Both the position numbers and the translations under genes were made by a program. Below are positions 31,563 to 40,538 of a stretch of DNA of 49,243 nucleotides, in pieces; positions within the stretch are counted from its first letter, which is position 1; the number at the start of each line of letters is the position of its first letter. Below the pieces are notes generated by a model. That model did no database searches. It saw nothing but the letters and a program-made list of their open reading frames with translations, and was not told the DNA's origin. The stretch spans positions 1-49,243 of the forward strand of contig CAJQRS010000017.1 in the NCBI GenBank assembly GCA_905612375.1, written 5' to 3'. The DNA comes from an uncultured Candidatus Pelagibacter sp. GTDB lineage: Bacteria > Pseudomonadota > Alphaproteobacteria > Pelagibacterales > Pelagibacteraceae.

Positions 31563-32672
31563 TTAGAATAAACCAAGGTCTTTTATGTCATTAAATGTAG
31601 TAAAAAACATCAATGATAACAATAAAAACATTCCGATTCGAAAAAAACCCTCTTGAACCTTTTGGCTTAAAGGACGTCCTAGTATTTTCTCAATACTATA
31701 AAACATTAAGTGTCCCCCATCCAACATAGGAATTGGGAATAGGTTTATTAACCCTAAACTGATTGAGATGTAAGCCATTAAGCTAATAAATGGTAGAATA
31801 CCAAATTCTGCAACCTGGCCACTGATTTTTGCTATTCTGATAGGTCCCCCTAACTGAGAGCTATCACCAGAACCTGTAATCATGTTACCAATATACTTGA
31901 GAGAAGAAATGCTTACATAATAAACTTCATTAACCGCATAAAATAGGGCTTTAGCTGGACCTAATTTAACATGTTTTACCTCATTATTATAAGCTCCAAG
32001 CTTAATACCAACCATACGCTTAGTTATTTTGTTGCCAAGATTATCCTCACCTTCAACAAGGTTGGGCTTTACTCGAAAAATCAAATCTTGATCGTATCTG
32101 CTCACTGTAAAGCTGATAATTTCGTCTGTAGACATCATAATAAATTTTGACACTTCCATGATGCTTTTCACTTTATTACCATCAATTGAAACAATAATAT
32201 CCTTGTTTTTAAGGCCAGCCGCCATTGCAGGGCTATTTTTTTGAACTTCATTAATAACAGCTGGGGTAAAGTCTTTACCAGAGAAAGTATAAACTGAGAA
32301 AAAAATAAGGATTGCTAATAAAAAATTAGCTAATGGACCACCAAATACAATTAGGGCTCTTTGATATAATGGTTTTAAAACAAATAATTTATCTTGATCT
32401 TCTTTACTATATTCTTTTATAATTTTTTCGTTGTCAGCTTGGCTATAAACATTTCTATCACCAAAAAATTTAACATAACCGCCAAGTGGTATCATACAAA
32501 TTTTCCAACGTGTGCCTGACTTATCGTTCCAACCAAATAACTCTTTACCAAAACCTATTGAAAAATCTGTTATCCCAACCCCAAATCGTTTAGCAAAATA
32601 ATAGTGTCCGTATTCATGTATAAATACTACAACTAGAATTAAAGCTAAAAATGGTAAAATGTAAGAAAGCAT
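31563..32672 (-). CDS. rseP: RIP site-2 metalloprotease
   Basis: Intramembrane zinc protease of 369 aa. The HExxH motif is at residues 19-23 in the first helix (VVFIHEYGHYYFAKRFGVG). A PDZ domain occupies roughly 120-200, and the second metal-site motif is NLFPIPMLDGGHL in the third helix. It cleaves membrane anti-sigma factors after a first cut. It is not in the usual dxr-bamA cluster here: an ABC exporter operon lies upstream and the HU gene downstream. Confidence 0.95.
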   Translation of the reverse strand: MLSYILPFLALILVVVFIHEYGHYYFAKRFGVGITDFSIGFGKELFGWNDKSGTRWKICMIPLGGYVKFFGDRNVYSQADNEKIIKEYSKEDQDKLFVLKPLYQRALIVFGGPLANFLLAILIFFSVYTFSGKDFTPAVINEVQKNSPAMAAGLKNKDIIVSIDGNKVKSIMEVSKFIMMSTDEIISFTVSRYDQDLIFRVKPNLVEGEDNLGNKITKRMVGIKLGAYNNEVKHVKLGPAKALFYAVNEVYYVSISSLKYIGNMITGSGDSSQLGGPIRIAKISGQVAEFGILPFISLMAYISISLGLINLFPIPMLDGGHLMFYSIEKILGRPLSQKVQEGFFRIGMFLLLSLMFFTTFNDIKDLGLF

Positions 32673-32721
32673 AGTTATTTAATATTACTTTTTATTAATA
32701 GATTTTTCTAGATTAAAATAA

Positions 32722-33489
32722 TTAACTTTTGATATTGTAACCTTTTTTCAATAATACTGAGACAGAAATCACACAAATCATTAGAAATAACACCATTGAT
32801 CCTACGCTGATCCAAATATTAAAATCTGATATCCCATAAAATGAGAATCTTAATCCATCAATTAAATAAACCACTGGATTAAAATAGCTCACCGTTTGCC
32901 AGATAGGAGGCAGCATGTCTAAAGAATATAAACTTCCACCCAAAAACACCATAGGCGTAATAACTAATGATGGAACAATGGACATCTGTTCAAAATTTGA
33001 ACTAAGAACACCAATCAAAAATCCAAATAGAGCAAATGTAAATGAAACTAATATTAATAAAAAAATCATTAACAGTGGATATTCGACTGTCACATCAACA
33101 AAAAATGAAGCCGTTAAGTAAATTACAGCTCCAACAATTAATGTTTTAGTTGCTCCTGCTCCAACAAAGGCAAGAACAATTTCAAGTGATGAAATAGGTG
33201 CTGCTAAGATTTCATTAATAGTTCCATTAAATTTAGGAAAAAATATTCCAAAGGATGTGTTACTTATTGCTTGAGTTAATAAAGTAAGCATCAATAACCC
33301 AGGCACTATGTATGAACCATAACTAACGCCATCAATTTTTTGAATATAGCTTCCAATAACTGAGCCAAAAACAACAAAATATAACGATGTAGATATTACA
33401 GGTGAAAGTAGTGATTGACCTAAAGTCCTTCTAAATCTATTCATTTCATGAATATATATAGCTTTAAAACCATAATAATTAATTTTCAT
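32722..33489 (-). CDS. ABC-2 type transporter permease (YadH-like)
   Basis: Six-helix ABC-2 permease of 255 aa, with the N-terminal re-entrant region [20 protein letters not shown] and the family motif [32 protein letters not shown]. It pairs with the ATPase encoded immediately upstream (11-bp overlap). The pair resembles E. coli YadGH, whose substrate is not established. Confidence 0.9.
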   Translation of the reverse strand: MKINYYGFKAIYIHEMNRFRRTLGQSLLSPVISTSLYFVVFGSVIGSYIQKIDGVSYGSYIVPGLLMLTLLTQAISNTSFGIFFPKFNGTINEILAAPISSLEIVLAFVGAGATKTLIVGAVIYLTASFFVDVTVEYPLLMIFLLILVSFTFALFGFLIGVLSSNFEQMSIVPSLVITPMVFLGGSLYSLDMLPPIWQTVSYFNPVVYLIDGLRFSFYGISDFNIWISVGSMVLFLMICVISVSVLLKKGYNIKS

Positions 33490-34414
33490 TATTCTCCTTA
33501 ACTAAATCAACAAAAATTTTTTCTAATGAACTTTGTTCTGTTATCAGGTCTTTTAATCTTAAGCCTGCATCTTTTAAACCTTTCAATAAATCAGTGATGC
33601 CAGTTTTCTCAGCTTGAACATTATAAGTATAAACTAAGGACATATTATTTTTACCTATACTTAAATTATATTTAGATAAATCTTCTGGAATTTTTAAAAT
33701 TTCATCCTGCAGTTCTACTGTTAATTTTTTATGACCCATCTTCTTAATCAATTCCTTTTTGTTTTCGACTACAATGATTTCACCTTGATTAATCACTGCT
33801 ACTCGGTCAGCAATAGCTTCTGCCTCTTCGATATAGTGAGTAGTTAAGATTATAGTAACCCCTGTTTTTCTCAACTCTTCAACCACTAACCACATATCTT
33901 TTCTAAGCTCTACATCTACACCAGCTGTTGGTTCATCTAAAAATAATATTTTGGGTTCATGAGATAAAGCTTTCGCAATTAAAACTCTTCTCTTCATTCC
34001 ACCAGATAATTGTCTTAATCTTTGTTCTTTTTTATCCCACAAGCTTAGGTCCTTTAAAATTTTTTCAATATGTTCTGGTTTTGGAGATTTTCCATAAAGT
34101 CCTCTTGAATAAGATACTGTATCAAAAACAGTTTCGAAAGATTCTAGATTTAACTCTTGAGGAACCATTCCAATTCTAGATCTTGTTTCACGGTAATCTT
34201 TGATAATATCAAACCCATCAATGGTAACTGTTCCGGATGAGGGAGTAACAATCCCACAAATTATACTGATTAAAGTTGTTTTGCCCGCACCATTTGGTCC
34301 AAGCATTGCAAGGATCTCACCTTGTTTAACTTTAAGACTAACTTTTTTTAGTGCACTAAAATTATTGTCATATACTTTTGATAGGTCGCTAATAACTATT
34401 TGATTTTCTGACAT
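33479..34414 (-). CDS. ABC transporter ATP-binding protein (YadG-like)
   Basis: ATPase subunit of 311 aa: Walker [10 protein letters not shown], signature LSGGMKRRV, Walker [13 protein letters not shown] and switch His in [13 protein letters not shown]-terminal extension of about 90 residues is typical of the YadG/CcmA-like exporter class. It overlaps its permease by 11 bp. It is divergent from the TPP-riboswitch unit across a 150-bp region. Confidence 0.93.
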   Translation of the reverse strand: MSENQIVISDLSKVYDNNFSALKKVSLKVKQGEILAMLGPNGAGKTTLISIICGIVTPSSGTVTIDGFDIIKDYRETRSRIGMVPQELNLESFETVFDTVSYSRGLYGKSPKPEHIEKILKDLSLWDKKEQRLRQLSGGMKRRVLIAKALSHEPKILFLDEPTAGVDVELRKDMWLVVEELRKTGVTIILTTHYIEEAEAIADRVAVINQGEIIVVENKKELIKKMGHKKLTVELQDEILKIPEDLSKYNLSIGKNNMSLVYTYNVQAEKTGITDLLKGLKDAGLRLKDLITEQSSLEKIFVDLVKENNEN

Positions 34415-34569
34415 TTATAGTGGGTATATAGTTATTAATACTCTTATTACAATTAATTGAGTACATATGCACACTTTTTGGTCTATTTAATTAAAATTTG
34501 TTAGTAAAAAATTGACTTAATTAAATCTCTAATTTAATAAAACTTCATATTCTTTCTTTTAAAGAATAT

Positions 34570-34640
34570 CAGTTTCTGGGGTGCTGTAAAAAGCTGAGAA
34601 TATACCCAAAGAACCTGTTGTATAATCACAACGAAGGGAA
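34570..34640 (+). promoter_or_regulatory. TPP riboswitch (THI box)
   Basis: The conserved elements appear in order: CTGGGGTGC (34576-34584), GCTGAGA (34593-34599), ACCC (34604-34607), GAACCTG (34611-34617) and CGAAGGGA (34632-34639). TTTCT before the first block can pair with GGGAAA at the end to close P1. The terminal AAGGGA is also the only good ribosome-binding site for the ATG at 34644. Thiamine diphosphate binding would therefore hide it and block translation of the transporter. Confidence 0.96.
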
Positions 34641-34643
34641 AAA

Positions 34644-36137
34644 ATGAACACAATATATCTAGATCAATCAACTACTATTATTACTCTACTTTTAACTTCA
34701 TTAGCTTTTGCAGCTATTGGAATAGTTTATTCAAAAGGTAAACTTTCAATTAACTCATATTTAAATGCAGATAGATCAATTGGCAAAAGATCTTTAACAG
34801 CATCATTAGTTGCATCATGTTTTGGTGTGTGGATTTTAATTGGCCCATCAGAAGCTGCAACTTGGGGTGGTTTAGGTGCTATAATCGGTTATGGTTTGGG
34901 TCAAGCTCTACCCTTCTTAGCCTTTATTACAATTGGTCAGCGTATGAGAAAAATTATGCCTAATGGTAATACTCTTACTCAATTTGTTTTAATTAGATTT
35001 GGTAAGGCGATGTTTCGTTTAGTTTTATTATTAACAATAATGTACATGTTTGTTTATTTTGCAGCTGAAGTTACAGCGATTGCAAAAGTTGTTAATCTAA
35101 TGTCTGGTTTTCCACTTTGGCAAACCTCTCTTATAATAATTGTTGCTACGCTATCGTACACTCTTTATGGAGGCCTTAGAGCTTCAATTTTTACAGATAA
35201 AATTCAATTTATTATAATTATGATTTTATTAATATTTGCTATCAATCATATTTTTAATTCTGGAAATAATACTTTTTCAATGGATTTGGTTAATGAAAAA
35301 GCTGGAACATTAATGAGCGGTAAATATTTTTATGGTTATACTGCTGGTTTAACTTTCTTCATTGCTGTTTTTGCAACCAACTTATTTGATCAAGGTGTTT
35401 GGCAAAGGGTATTTGCAGCGAAAAGTTCAGATGATTTAAGAAAAGGGTTTATGTCTGCCTTCTTTATTGTAATTCCATTTATGCTTGTTTTGGGTTTCTT
35501 TGGAATTCTTGCGGTATCAGTTGATAAAGCAGCAGACCCTAGTACTTTATTTTTTACTCTTTTACTTGAGCCATTCTCTGGAATCAATTCTTTATTAACT
35601 ATTTCAATATTAGTTTTAGTCTTAGCTTTAGTAATTAGTAGTATGGATACACTTATTAATGCAATCTCAAGTACAATTATTATTGAAGGAAACAAATTCA
35701 TTAGTCTAAAAAATAAAAATAGTTATCTTACACTTTCTAGATATTTGATATGTGGTTTATCTGTAATTGTTTTTTTAATAGCATCAAAAGGATATAGCGT
35801 CCTATTCATGTTCTTGTTTGCAGATCTACTATGTTGTGCTGCAGTTTTTCCTATCTTTTATGGAATGTTCAAAGGTGATGCAAATGAGAAGCTTTCTTTA
35901 ATTTCTGTGATAATAGGTTTGGTTTCAGGTCTTTTATTATTTCCAAATCAAACTTTTGATAAAAGCATCTTAATTGGTGGATTAATTCCTGCCTATGCTT
36001 TTCCATTATGGATTTCAACAGCATTATTATTCTGGTCTTTTGTTTTAGCAACATTCACACCAATGATAACTTTATTGGTCTTTAAAAAGGATGCTAAGTT
36101 TAATTTCTCTAAGATTAAAACTTTAATCAAGGAATAG
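34644..36137 (+). CDS. thiV: Sodium/solute symporter for a thiamine precursor
   Basis: SSS-family symporter of 497 aa with about 13 helices; family motifs are SLVASCFGVWILIGPSEAA in helix 2 and TLIIIVATLSYTLYGGLRASIFTDKIQ. In SAR11 a symporter of this type under a TPP riboswitch has been named ThiV and proposed to import HMP, the pyrimidine precursor the cells cannot make. The riboswitch at its start and the tenA gene starting inside its stop codon (TAGTG) support that assignment here. Substrate assignment is by context and knowledge of the group, not by sequence motif. Confidence 0.88.
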   Translation: MNTIYLDQSTTIITLLLTSLAFAAIGIVYSKGKLSINSYLNADRSIGKRSLTASLVASCFGVWILIGPSEAATWGGLGAIIGYGLGQALPFLAFITIGQRMRKIMPNGNTLTQFVLIRFGKAMFRLVLLLTIMYMFVYFAAEVTAIAKVVNLMSGFPLWQTSLIIIVATLSYTLYGGLRASIFTDKIQFIIIMILLIFAINHIFNSGNNTFSMDLVNEKAGTLMSGKYFYGYTAGLTFFIAVFATNLFDQGVWQRVFAAKSSDDLRKGFMSAFFIVIPFMLVLGFFGILAVSVDKAADPSTLFFTLLLEPFSGINSLLTISILVLVLALVISSMDTLINAISSTIIIEGNKFISLKNKNSYLTLSRYLICGLSVIVFLIASKGYSVLFMFLFADLLCCAAVFPIFYGMFKGDANEKLSLISVIIGLVSGLLLFPNQTFDKSILIGGLIPAYAFPLWISTALLFWSFVLATFTPMITLLVFKKDAKFNFSKIKTLIKE

Positions 36138-36799
36138 TGGATATTTATAATAATAAAAAAACTTATTTTTATAAATTAAAGAGTAGCTGTAATAAGGAAT
36201 GGTCTGAATACACTAGTCATAAGTTTTTATCTGATTTGGTTAATAATAAACTCCCAGATAAAAATTTTAAAAAGTATTTAGTTCAAGATTATATATTTTT
36301 GCAACAATTTTTAAAAATTTTAGCTCTAAGTGTTTGCAAATCTAAATCCTTTGAAGAGATTAATAGGTCAGTAAATTTTATTAAGGGAATTGATCATGAA
36401 ATTAAACTTCACGTTAGCTATTGCAAGAAGTGGAAAATATCACTTAGATCTCTTGGTAATATTAAAGTTGAGAGTGCCAATAGTGCTTACACAGACCATG
36501 TATTGAGTGTAGGTAAAAATGGTAACAATCTTGATATATTCTCAAGTTTATCTCCATGCATCATTGGTTATGGGGAGATTGGATTTAAACTTTCAAAAAT
36601 TAAAAATTGGAAAAAAAGTAAATATAGCTCTTGGATTAAGATGTACTCATCAAAAGAGTACCAACAAGTAGCCAGAGATAATATTGATTATTTAGATATT
36701 CTTTTTAAGAACAATAAGAATAAAAATTTAAATAAACTAAAAAGTAATTTTAAAAAATCAACTATCCTTGAAAGGAATTTTTGGGAATGTTTTGTCTAA
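36137..36799 (+). CDS. tenA: TenA-family thiamine salvage hydrolase
   Basis: Helical protein of 220 aa. The residues that line the TenA site are all present: D51 (VQDY), Y118 (SAYTDH), catalytic C141 and Y145 (LSPCIIGYGEI), and E212 near the end (ERNFWECF). TenA with the Cys converts amino-HMP or related breakdown products to HMP. The GTG start overlaps the thiV stop, so both are under the same TPP riboswitch and form an uptake-plus-salvage pair. Confidence 0.9.
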   Translation: MDIYNNKKTYFYKLKSSCNKEWSEYTSHKFLSDLVNNKLPDKNFKKYLVQDYIFLQQFLKILALSVCKSKSFEEINRSVNFIKGIDHEIKLHVSYCKKWKISLRSLGNIKVESANSAYTDHVLSVGKNGNNLDIFSSLSPCIIGYGEIGFKLSKIKNWKKSKYSSWIKMYSSKEYQQVARDNIDYLDILFKNNKNKNLNKLKSNFKKSTILERNFWECFV

Positions 36800-36803
36800 A
36801 TTT

Positions 36804-37313
36804 CTAATTATCTAAAATTTCCAGGGGCAATGGTGCTTCTGGATACTTTTCTTTGCACAATTTTTCATAATTCTTACAAAGAGTGACTATTGTTTCACTT
36901 GCGTCATTTTTAGAAGTTAAAAACTTAATAAGAATGTCTCTTTCTTCTTCTATTTCTTTAACATCTTGACCTCTAAGAAACTCACCAGTTTCAATTTCCC
37001 AATAAGTATCATTTAACTCTTCAGCTTTTGATTCATTAAGTTTTTTTTGTAATTCTAGAATGATTTTATCATCTGTTTTACTCTCTCTCATAGGAGAATT
37101 AAGTAATTTTATTAAACACTTATCTTCTAAATCACTTAAAAATGTATTGTAAGGTTTTCCTTCTGCTAGTCCCTTAAAGTGGTTACTTTCAAAATATTTA
37201 TTAATTGCTGCCTTGGTTGTAATTTTATTTTTACCTTTTGCCACAGCTACCTGAACATAGACTTCTTGGCTTATATATTCGTTTAGATAATCTTTGATTT
37301 TATCTGATAACAT
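36804..37313 (-). CDS. Unknown acidic 169-aa soluble protein
   Basis: Not recognised. A hydrophilic protein without signal peptide or membrane helix. The N-terminal ~60 residues look like a folded helical domain (KDYLNEYISQEVYVQVAVAKGKN reads as mixed helix/strand). A long, charged, probably coiled middle follows (KIILELQKKLNESKAEELND, EIEEERDILIKFLTSKND). The C-terminal part has two Cys (TLCKNYEKLCKEKYPEAP). It converges with tenA across 4 bp and is divergent from the ADP-ribosylglycohydrolase gene. Function unknown. Confidence 0.65.
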   Translation of the reverse strand: MLSDKIKDYLNEYISQEVYVQVAVAKGKNKITTKAAINKYFESNHFKGLAEGKPYNTFLSDLEDKCLIKLLNSPMRESKTDDKIILELQKKLNESKAEELNDTYWEIETGEFLRGQDVKEIEEERDILIKFLTSKNDASETIVTLCKNYEKLCKEKYPEAPLPLEILDN

Positions 37314-37416
37314 TTTTAAAATTTATTTATTAAGCTTAATTGTATAAATCATGGAATAATATAGACAAGTATAAATGATATCTAAAAAGAATTACCTAAT
37401 GAGATACTAATTACTT

Positions 37417-38379
37417 ATGTTAAAAAAAGTTCACATATTTCTTGGAGCAACAGTTGCTGATGCTGCAGCAAGACCATTACATTGGGTTTATGATGAAAAA
37501 AAATTAAAATCTTATATTAAAAATAAAAAAACTATTACTTTTTTTAAAGAAAATAGATGCCCCTTTTATTCAATCAAAACAGGTGAGGTATCTGGTTATA
37601 ATGCTGTAGGACAAGTTATGTTTAGAACACTAACCAATACTAAACACAAAAGTGATATAATTACTGATTTTAAGAAGAATATTATCAAATATTTTGGTCC
37701 TGGCTCAAAATACTGGAAAAATCTTAAATTAAGAAAAAAATATAAAAAGATTAAATGGTCAACTGCTATGAAAGGTCCATGGATCCATCAAAATATTTTA
37801 GAAACCATTAAGAATATAAAATTAAAAAAAAATATTACAGGTGGCACTAAGGTTAACGAGTCTGATGGATATTGTGCAGTCTTACCCTATTTTCTCTTTA
37901 GTAATTCTGAACAAAAATTAAAAAAAATAATCAGAACTGTGGCTAATGGTAAAATTAGTGTACAATTTGCACTAGCAAAACTTAAAATTATTAATTTAGC
38001 TGATGAAGGTAATATTGACCCAATTAATTCATTTATAAAATTAAATTCTAAAAATAATTATTTTAAAAATGTTATTGAAAATATTAAAAAAGTTAAAAAA
38101 CTTAAAAATAAACCTCACAACTTGGTTGTAAAAAAATTTGGTAAGGCATGCAGTTATCCAGGTACATTTAATGGCTCTATACATGCAATCATCACTTCTA
38201 AGTGCTACCAAAGTGCTGTTATTAAAACCATAAAGGCTGGTGGTTGTAATTGTTCTCGGGCTAATTTTGTCGGTGCTTATTTTGCAGCAAAAAATGGTTT
38301 AAAAGACATACCTAAAGATTGGATTAAAAAAACTAAACCTGCAAAAAATATACTGAAACATACTGCTTCTGTAAATTAA
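37417..38379 (+). CDS. ADP-ribosylglycohydrolase-family protein
   Basis: A 320-aa all-helical protein of the ADP-ribosylglycohydrolase/crystallin J1 family. The N-terminal motif LGATVADAAARPLHWVYD and the C-terminal motif IKAGGCNCSRANFVGAYFAAKNGLKDIP are the two halves of the metal/ADP-ribose site. Here GGCNCSR replaces the usual GGDTDS, so the di-magnesium ligands (Asp, Thr, Asp) are altered and activity on ADP-ribose is doubtful. The divergent subgroup with C-N-C is known in eukaryotic and bacterial relatives without assigned function. Confidence 0.8.
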   Translation: MLKKVHIFLGATVADAAARPLHWVYDEKKLKSYIKNKKTITFFKENRCPFYSIKTGEVSGYNAVGQVMFRTLTNTKHKSDIITDFKKNIIKYFGPGSKYWKNLKLRKKYKKIKWSTAMKGPWIHQNILETIKNIKLKKNITGGTKVNESDGYCAVLPYFLFSNSEQKLKKIIRTVANGKISVQFALAKLKIINLADEGNIDPINSFIKLNSKNNYFKNVIENIKKVKKLKNKPHNLVVKKFGKACSYPGTFNGSIHAIITSKCYQSAVIKTIKAGGCNCSRANFVGAYFAAKNGLKDIPKDWIKKTKPAKNILKHTASVN

Positions 38380-38417
38380 AGTTAATCAAATTCTTACCGT
38401 TATGCTATTGTCTCATT

Positions 38418-39437
38418 ATGCTATTTAGACAGTTATTTGATAAAACATCTAGCACATACACTTATTTAGTAGCCTCAGCTAAAGATAGAGAGGCTCTAAT
38501 TATTGATCCAGTATTAGAAAATGTTGAAAGATATATTCAATTATTAAAAGAATTAAATTTAAAGTTGGTTAAAGTAATAGACACACACATTCATGCTGAT
38601 CACATCTCTGGTATTGCAGAACTTAGAGATAGAACAAATTGTGTAACAATTATGGGTGATAAAACAACTACTGATGTTGTTTCCATGCAAGTATCAGATG
38701 AAGAATTGATTAAAATTGATGGTCTAGAATTAAGAGCTTTATTCACACCAGGACATACATCAGAAAGTTTTAGTTTCTTAATGAATGATAGGGTTTTTAC
38801 AGGTGATACATTGCTAATTAGAGGAACTGGAAGAACTGACTTTCAAAATGGTGACCCAAAAGATTCATATAATTCAATTTTTAATAAATTATTAAAATTA
38901 CCAGATGAAACTTTAGTGTATCCAGCACATGATTATAAAGGAGATACTGTAAGTACTATTTTAGAAGAGAAGAAATTTAATCCTCGACTGCAAGTAAAAA
39001 CAGCTGATGAATATATAGAAATTATGAATAATCTTAATTTACCTGACCCTAAATTAATGGATATAGCTGTTCCTAATAATTTAAAACTTGGGATAGATCT
39101 TGATAAACAAAAGGTTTATAACGGCATTGAACCTAATGAATTTAATAATTTTTTATTAAAAGATGATATAATCTTAATCGATCTGCGAGAGCAAAATGAG
39201 CTAGACAAAATTGGAAAAATTAAAAATAGTATAAGAGTTTCTTTTACACAGATCAATGATTACTTAAATAAAAATAAGAATGAATTACAAAATAAGAGGA
39301 TTTTATTTTATTGTGCCATAGGTCAAAGATCTACTTTAGCTGTGCAAATATCAAAGTCCTATCAGTATAATAAATGCTTACATTTAATTGGCGGTTTAAA
39401 AAATTGGAAACATGCTGGTTTAGATTTGGTTAAATAA
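38418..39437 (+). CDS. Persulfide dioxygenase fused to a rhodanese domain
   Basis: Two-domain sulfur enzyme of 339 aa. Residues 1-215 are an ETHE1-like metallo-beta-lactamase fold: H57, H59, D61 and H62 in THIHADH, then H113, D130 and H171 as the iron ligands. FTGDTLLIRGTGRTDFQNGD is the ETHE1 signature. Residues 235-339 are a rhodanese domain with C299 in LFYCAIGQRST. The dioxygenase oxidises glutathione persulfide to sulfite, and the rhodanese could move sulfane sulfur onto thiosulfate. It heads a likely operon with a DUF4396 protein and a small membrane protein. Confidence 0.92.
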   Translation: MLFRQLFDKTSSTYTYLVASAKDREALIIDPVLENVERYIQLLKELNLKLVKVIDTHIHADHISGIAELRDRTNCVTIMGDKTTTDVVSMQVSDEELIKIDGLELRALFTPGHTSESFSFLMNDRVFTGDTLLIRGTGRTDFQNGDPKDSYNSIFNKLLKLPDETLVYPAHDYKGDTVSTILEEKKFNPRLQVKTADEYIEIMNNLNLPDPKLMDIAVPNNLKLGIDLDKQKVYNGIEPNEFNNFLLKDDIILIDLREQNELDKIGKIKNSIRVSFTQINDYLNKNKNELQNKRILFYCAIGQRSTLAVQISKSYQYNKCLHLIGGLKNWKHAGLDLVK

Positions 39438-39445
39438 ACTTAATT

Positions 39446-39883
39446 ATGAAAACAAATATTTTTAATTGGTCATGTAAACACACTTGGAGAACAAGTGCAA
39501 AGAATACAATGTGGTGTGTTGTTGGTTGTTCCATTGGAGACTTTGGAACAATACTATTTTTTCAATTAGCTAAAATTTCTTTTCCTATGACTGGTATAAT
39601 GATCTTAGCCATCATTAATGGTTTATTAACCAGTGTCATGCTTGAGACTTTTATTTTAATTAGACAAAATTTTAAATTTATGAATGCTTTAAAAACAGCT
39701 TGTGGGATGAGTTTTATCTCAATGGTTAGTATGGAAATTTCAATGAATTTGACAGATTATTATCTGACAGGTGGAGCTCAGCTTACTTATTGGGTAGTTC
39801 CTATTATGTTAACGGTAGGATTTTTAACTCCATGGCCTTATAATTACTGGAGACTGAAAAAATTTAACAAAGCCTGTCATTAA
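39446..39883 (+). CDS. DUF4396-family membrane protein
   Basis: Four-helix membrane protein of 145 aa. The family pattern is seen in NTMWCVVGCSIGDFGTILFF (a Cys-containing first helix), VSMEISMNLTDYYLTGG and TPWPYNYWRL at the end. DUF4396 proteins often occur near persulfide dioxygenase or metal-handling genes, with no assigned function. It begins 8 bp after the persulfide dioxygenase gene and is followed 2 bp later by a 61-aa membrane protein. Confidence 0.75.
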   Translation: MKTNIFNWSCKHTWRTSAKNTMWCVVGCSIGDFGTILFFQLAKISFPMTGIMILAIINGLLTSVMLETFILIRQNFKFMNALKTACGMSFISMVSMEISMNLTDYYLTGGAQLTYWVVPIMLTVGFLTPWPYNYWRLKKFNKACH

Positions 39884-39885
39884 AT

Positions 39886-40071
39886 ATGAATGTATTTATA
39901 ATTTTATCAATACTTGTAATTATAATTGGAGTTATTTTGCTATTATCTTCTCCAGCAGTACTATTCAAATTCAACTGGAAAGAAAAAACAGGAAAAGAAA
40001 TAATCCTTATGTTTATGTTTTATGGTATTTTGGTTTATATAATAAATATTATCTTTTGGATTATTAAGTAA
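39886..40071 (+). CDS. 61-aa two-helix membrane protein
   Basis: Not recognised. Two hydrophobic helices (about residues 2-25 and 40-60) with a short basic loop between (KFNWKEKTGKE). The ATG lies 2 bp after the DUF4396 stop, so it is coupled to it. It would sit in the inner membrane together with DUF4396. Three consecutive genes (dioxygenase, DUF4396, this) form the unit. Confidence 0.65.
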   Translation: MNVFIILSILVIIIGVILLLSSPAVLFKFNWKEKTGKEIILMFMFYGILVYIINIIFWIIK

Positions 40072-40097
40072 CCATTAATAATCATTATTAATTACAA

Positions 40098-40463
40098 TTA
40101 TGATTTTATTAGTTTGTAGATTTCTGATTTCTTAGTTTGACCTATGCTTCTAGCAATTTCTTTGTTTTTTTTATAGACAACTATTGTTGTCCAATATTCA
40201 ATACCTAATACTTTAGCAATTTCTTTATCCTTAGTTTGTTCAAAACTTAAAAATAAAATATCATTAAACTCTTTTTGTGCCTGATGTAATATTTTAACTT
40301 GTTTTCCACATGTATAACAAGTTTTATTCCATGAGTTAATAACTACAGTTTTTCCATCAGCTTGAGCTTTTTTAAATACTTCATTTGTAAAAGTTGTAGT
40401 TTTATCAACTGCAAGACAATTAAATGAAATAAGTGTAAAAATTAATACTAAGATTTTTTTCAT
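40098..40463 (-). CDS. Secreted thioredoxin-like protein
   Basis: Periplasmic thioredoxin-fold protein of 121 aa. The signal peptide is residues 1-18 (ISFNCLA at the end), and the redox motif is C49-Y-T-C52 in NSWNKTCYTCGKQ. The fold continues through ILFLSFEQTKDKE and a cis-Pro position that is not obvious (EYWTTIVVYK has Thr-Thr where most thioredoxins have Pro). This may alter the substrate interaction. It is alone on the minus strand, converging with the 61-aa protein gene. Confidence 0.8.
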   Translation of the reverse strand: MKKILVLIFTLISFNCLAVDKTTTFTNEVFKKAQADGKTVVINSWNKTCYTCGKQVKILHQAQKEFNDILFLSFEQTKDKEIAKVLGIEYWTTIVVYKKNKEIARSIGQTKKSEIYKLIKS

Positions 40464-40538
40464 ATAAATATTATATATATTGATTAACTTTACTTAACAA
40501 GACGTAGCATAAGAATATTGAATTTAACTAGTATAATT

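Noticed and set aside
40075..40091. TTAATAAT/ATTATTAA palindrome between convergent genes as a terminator
   Set aside because: AT-only stem with a 1-nt centre, expected by chance at this base composition.
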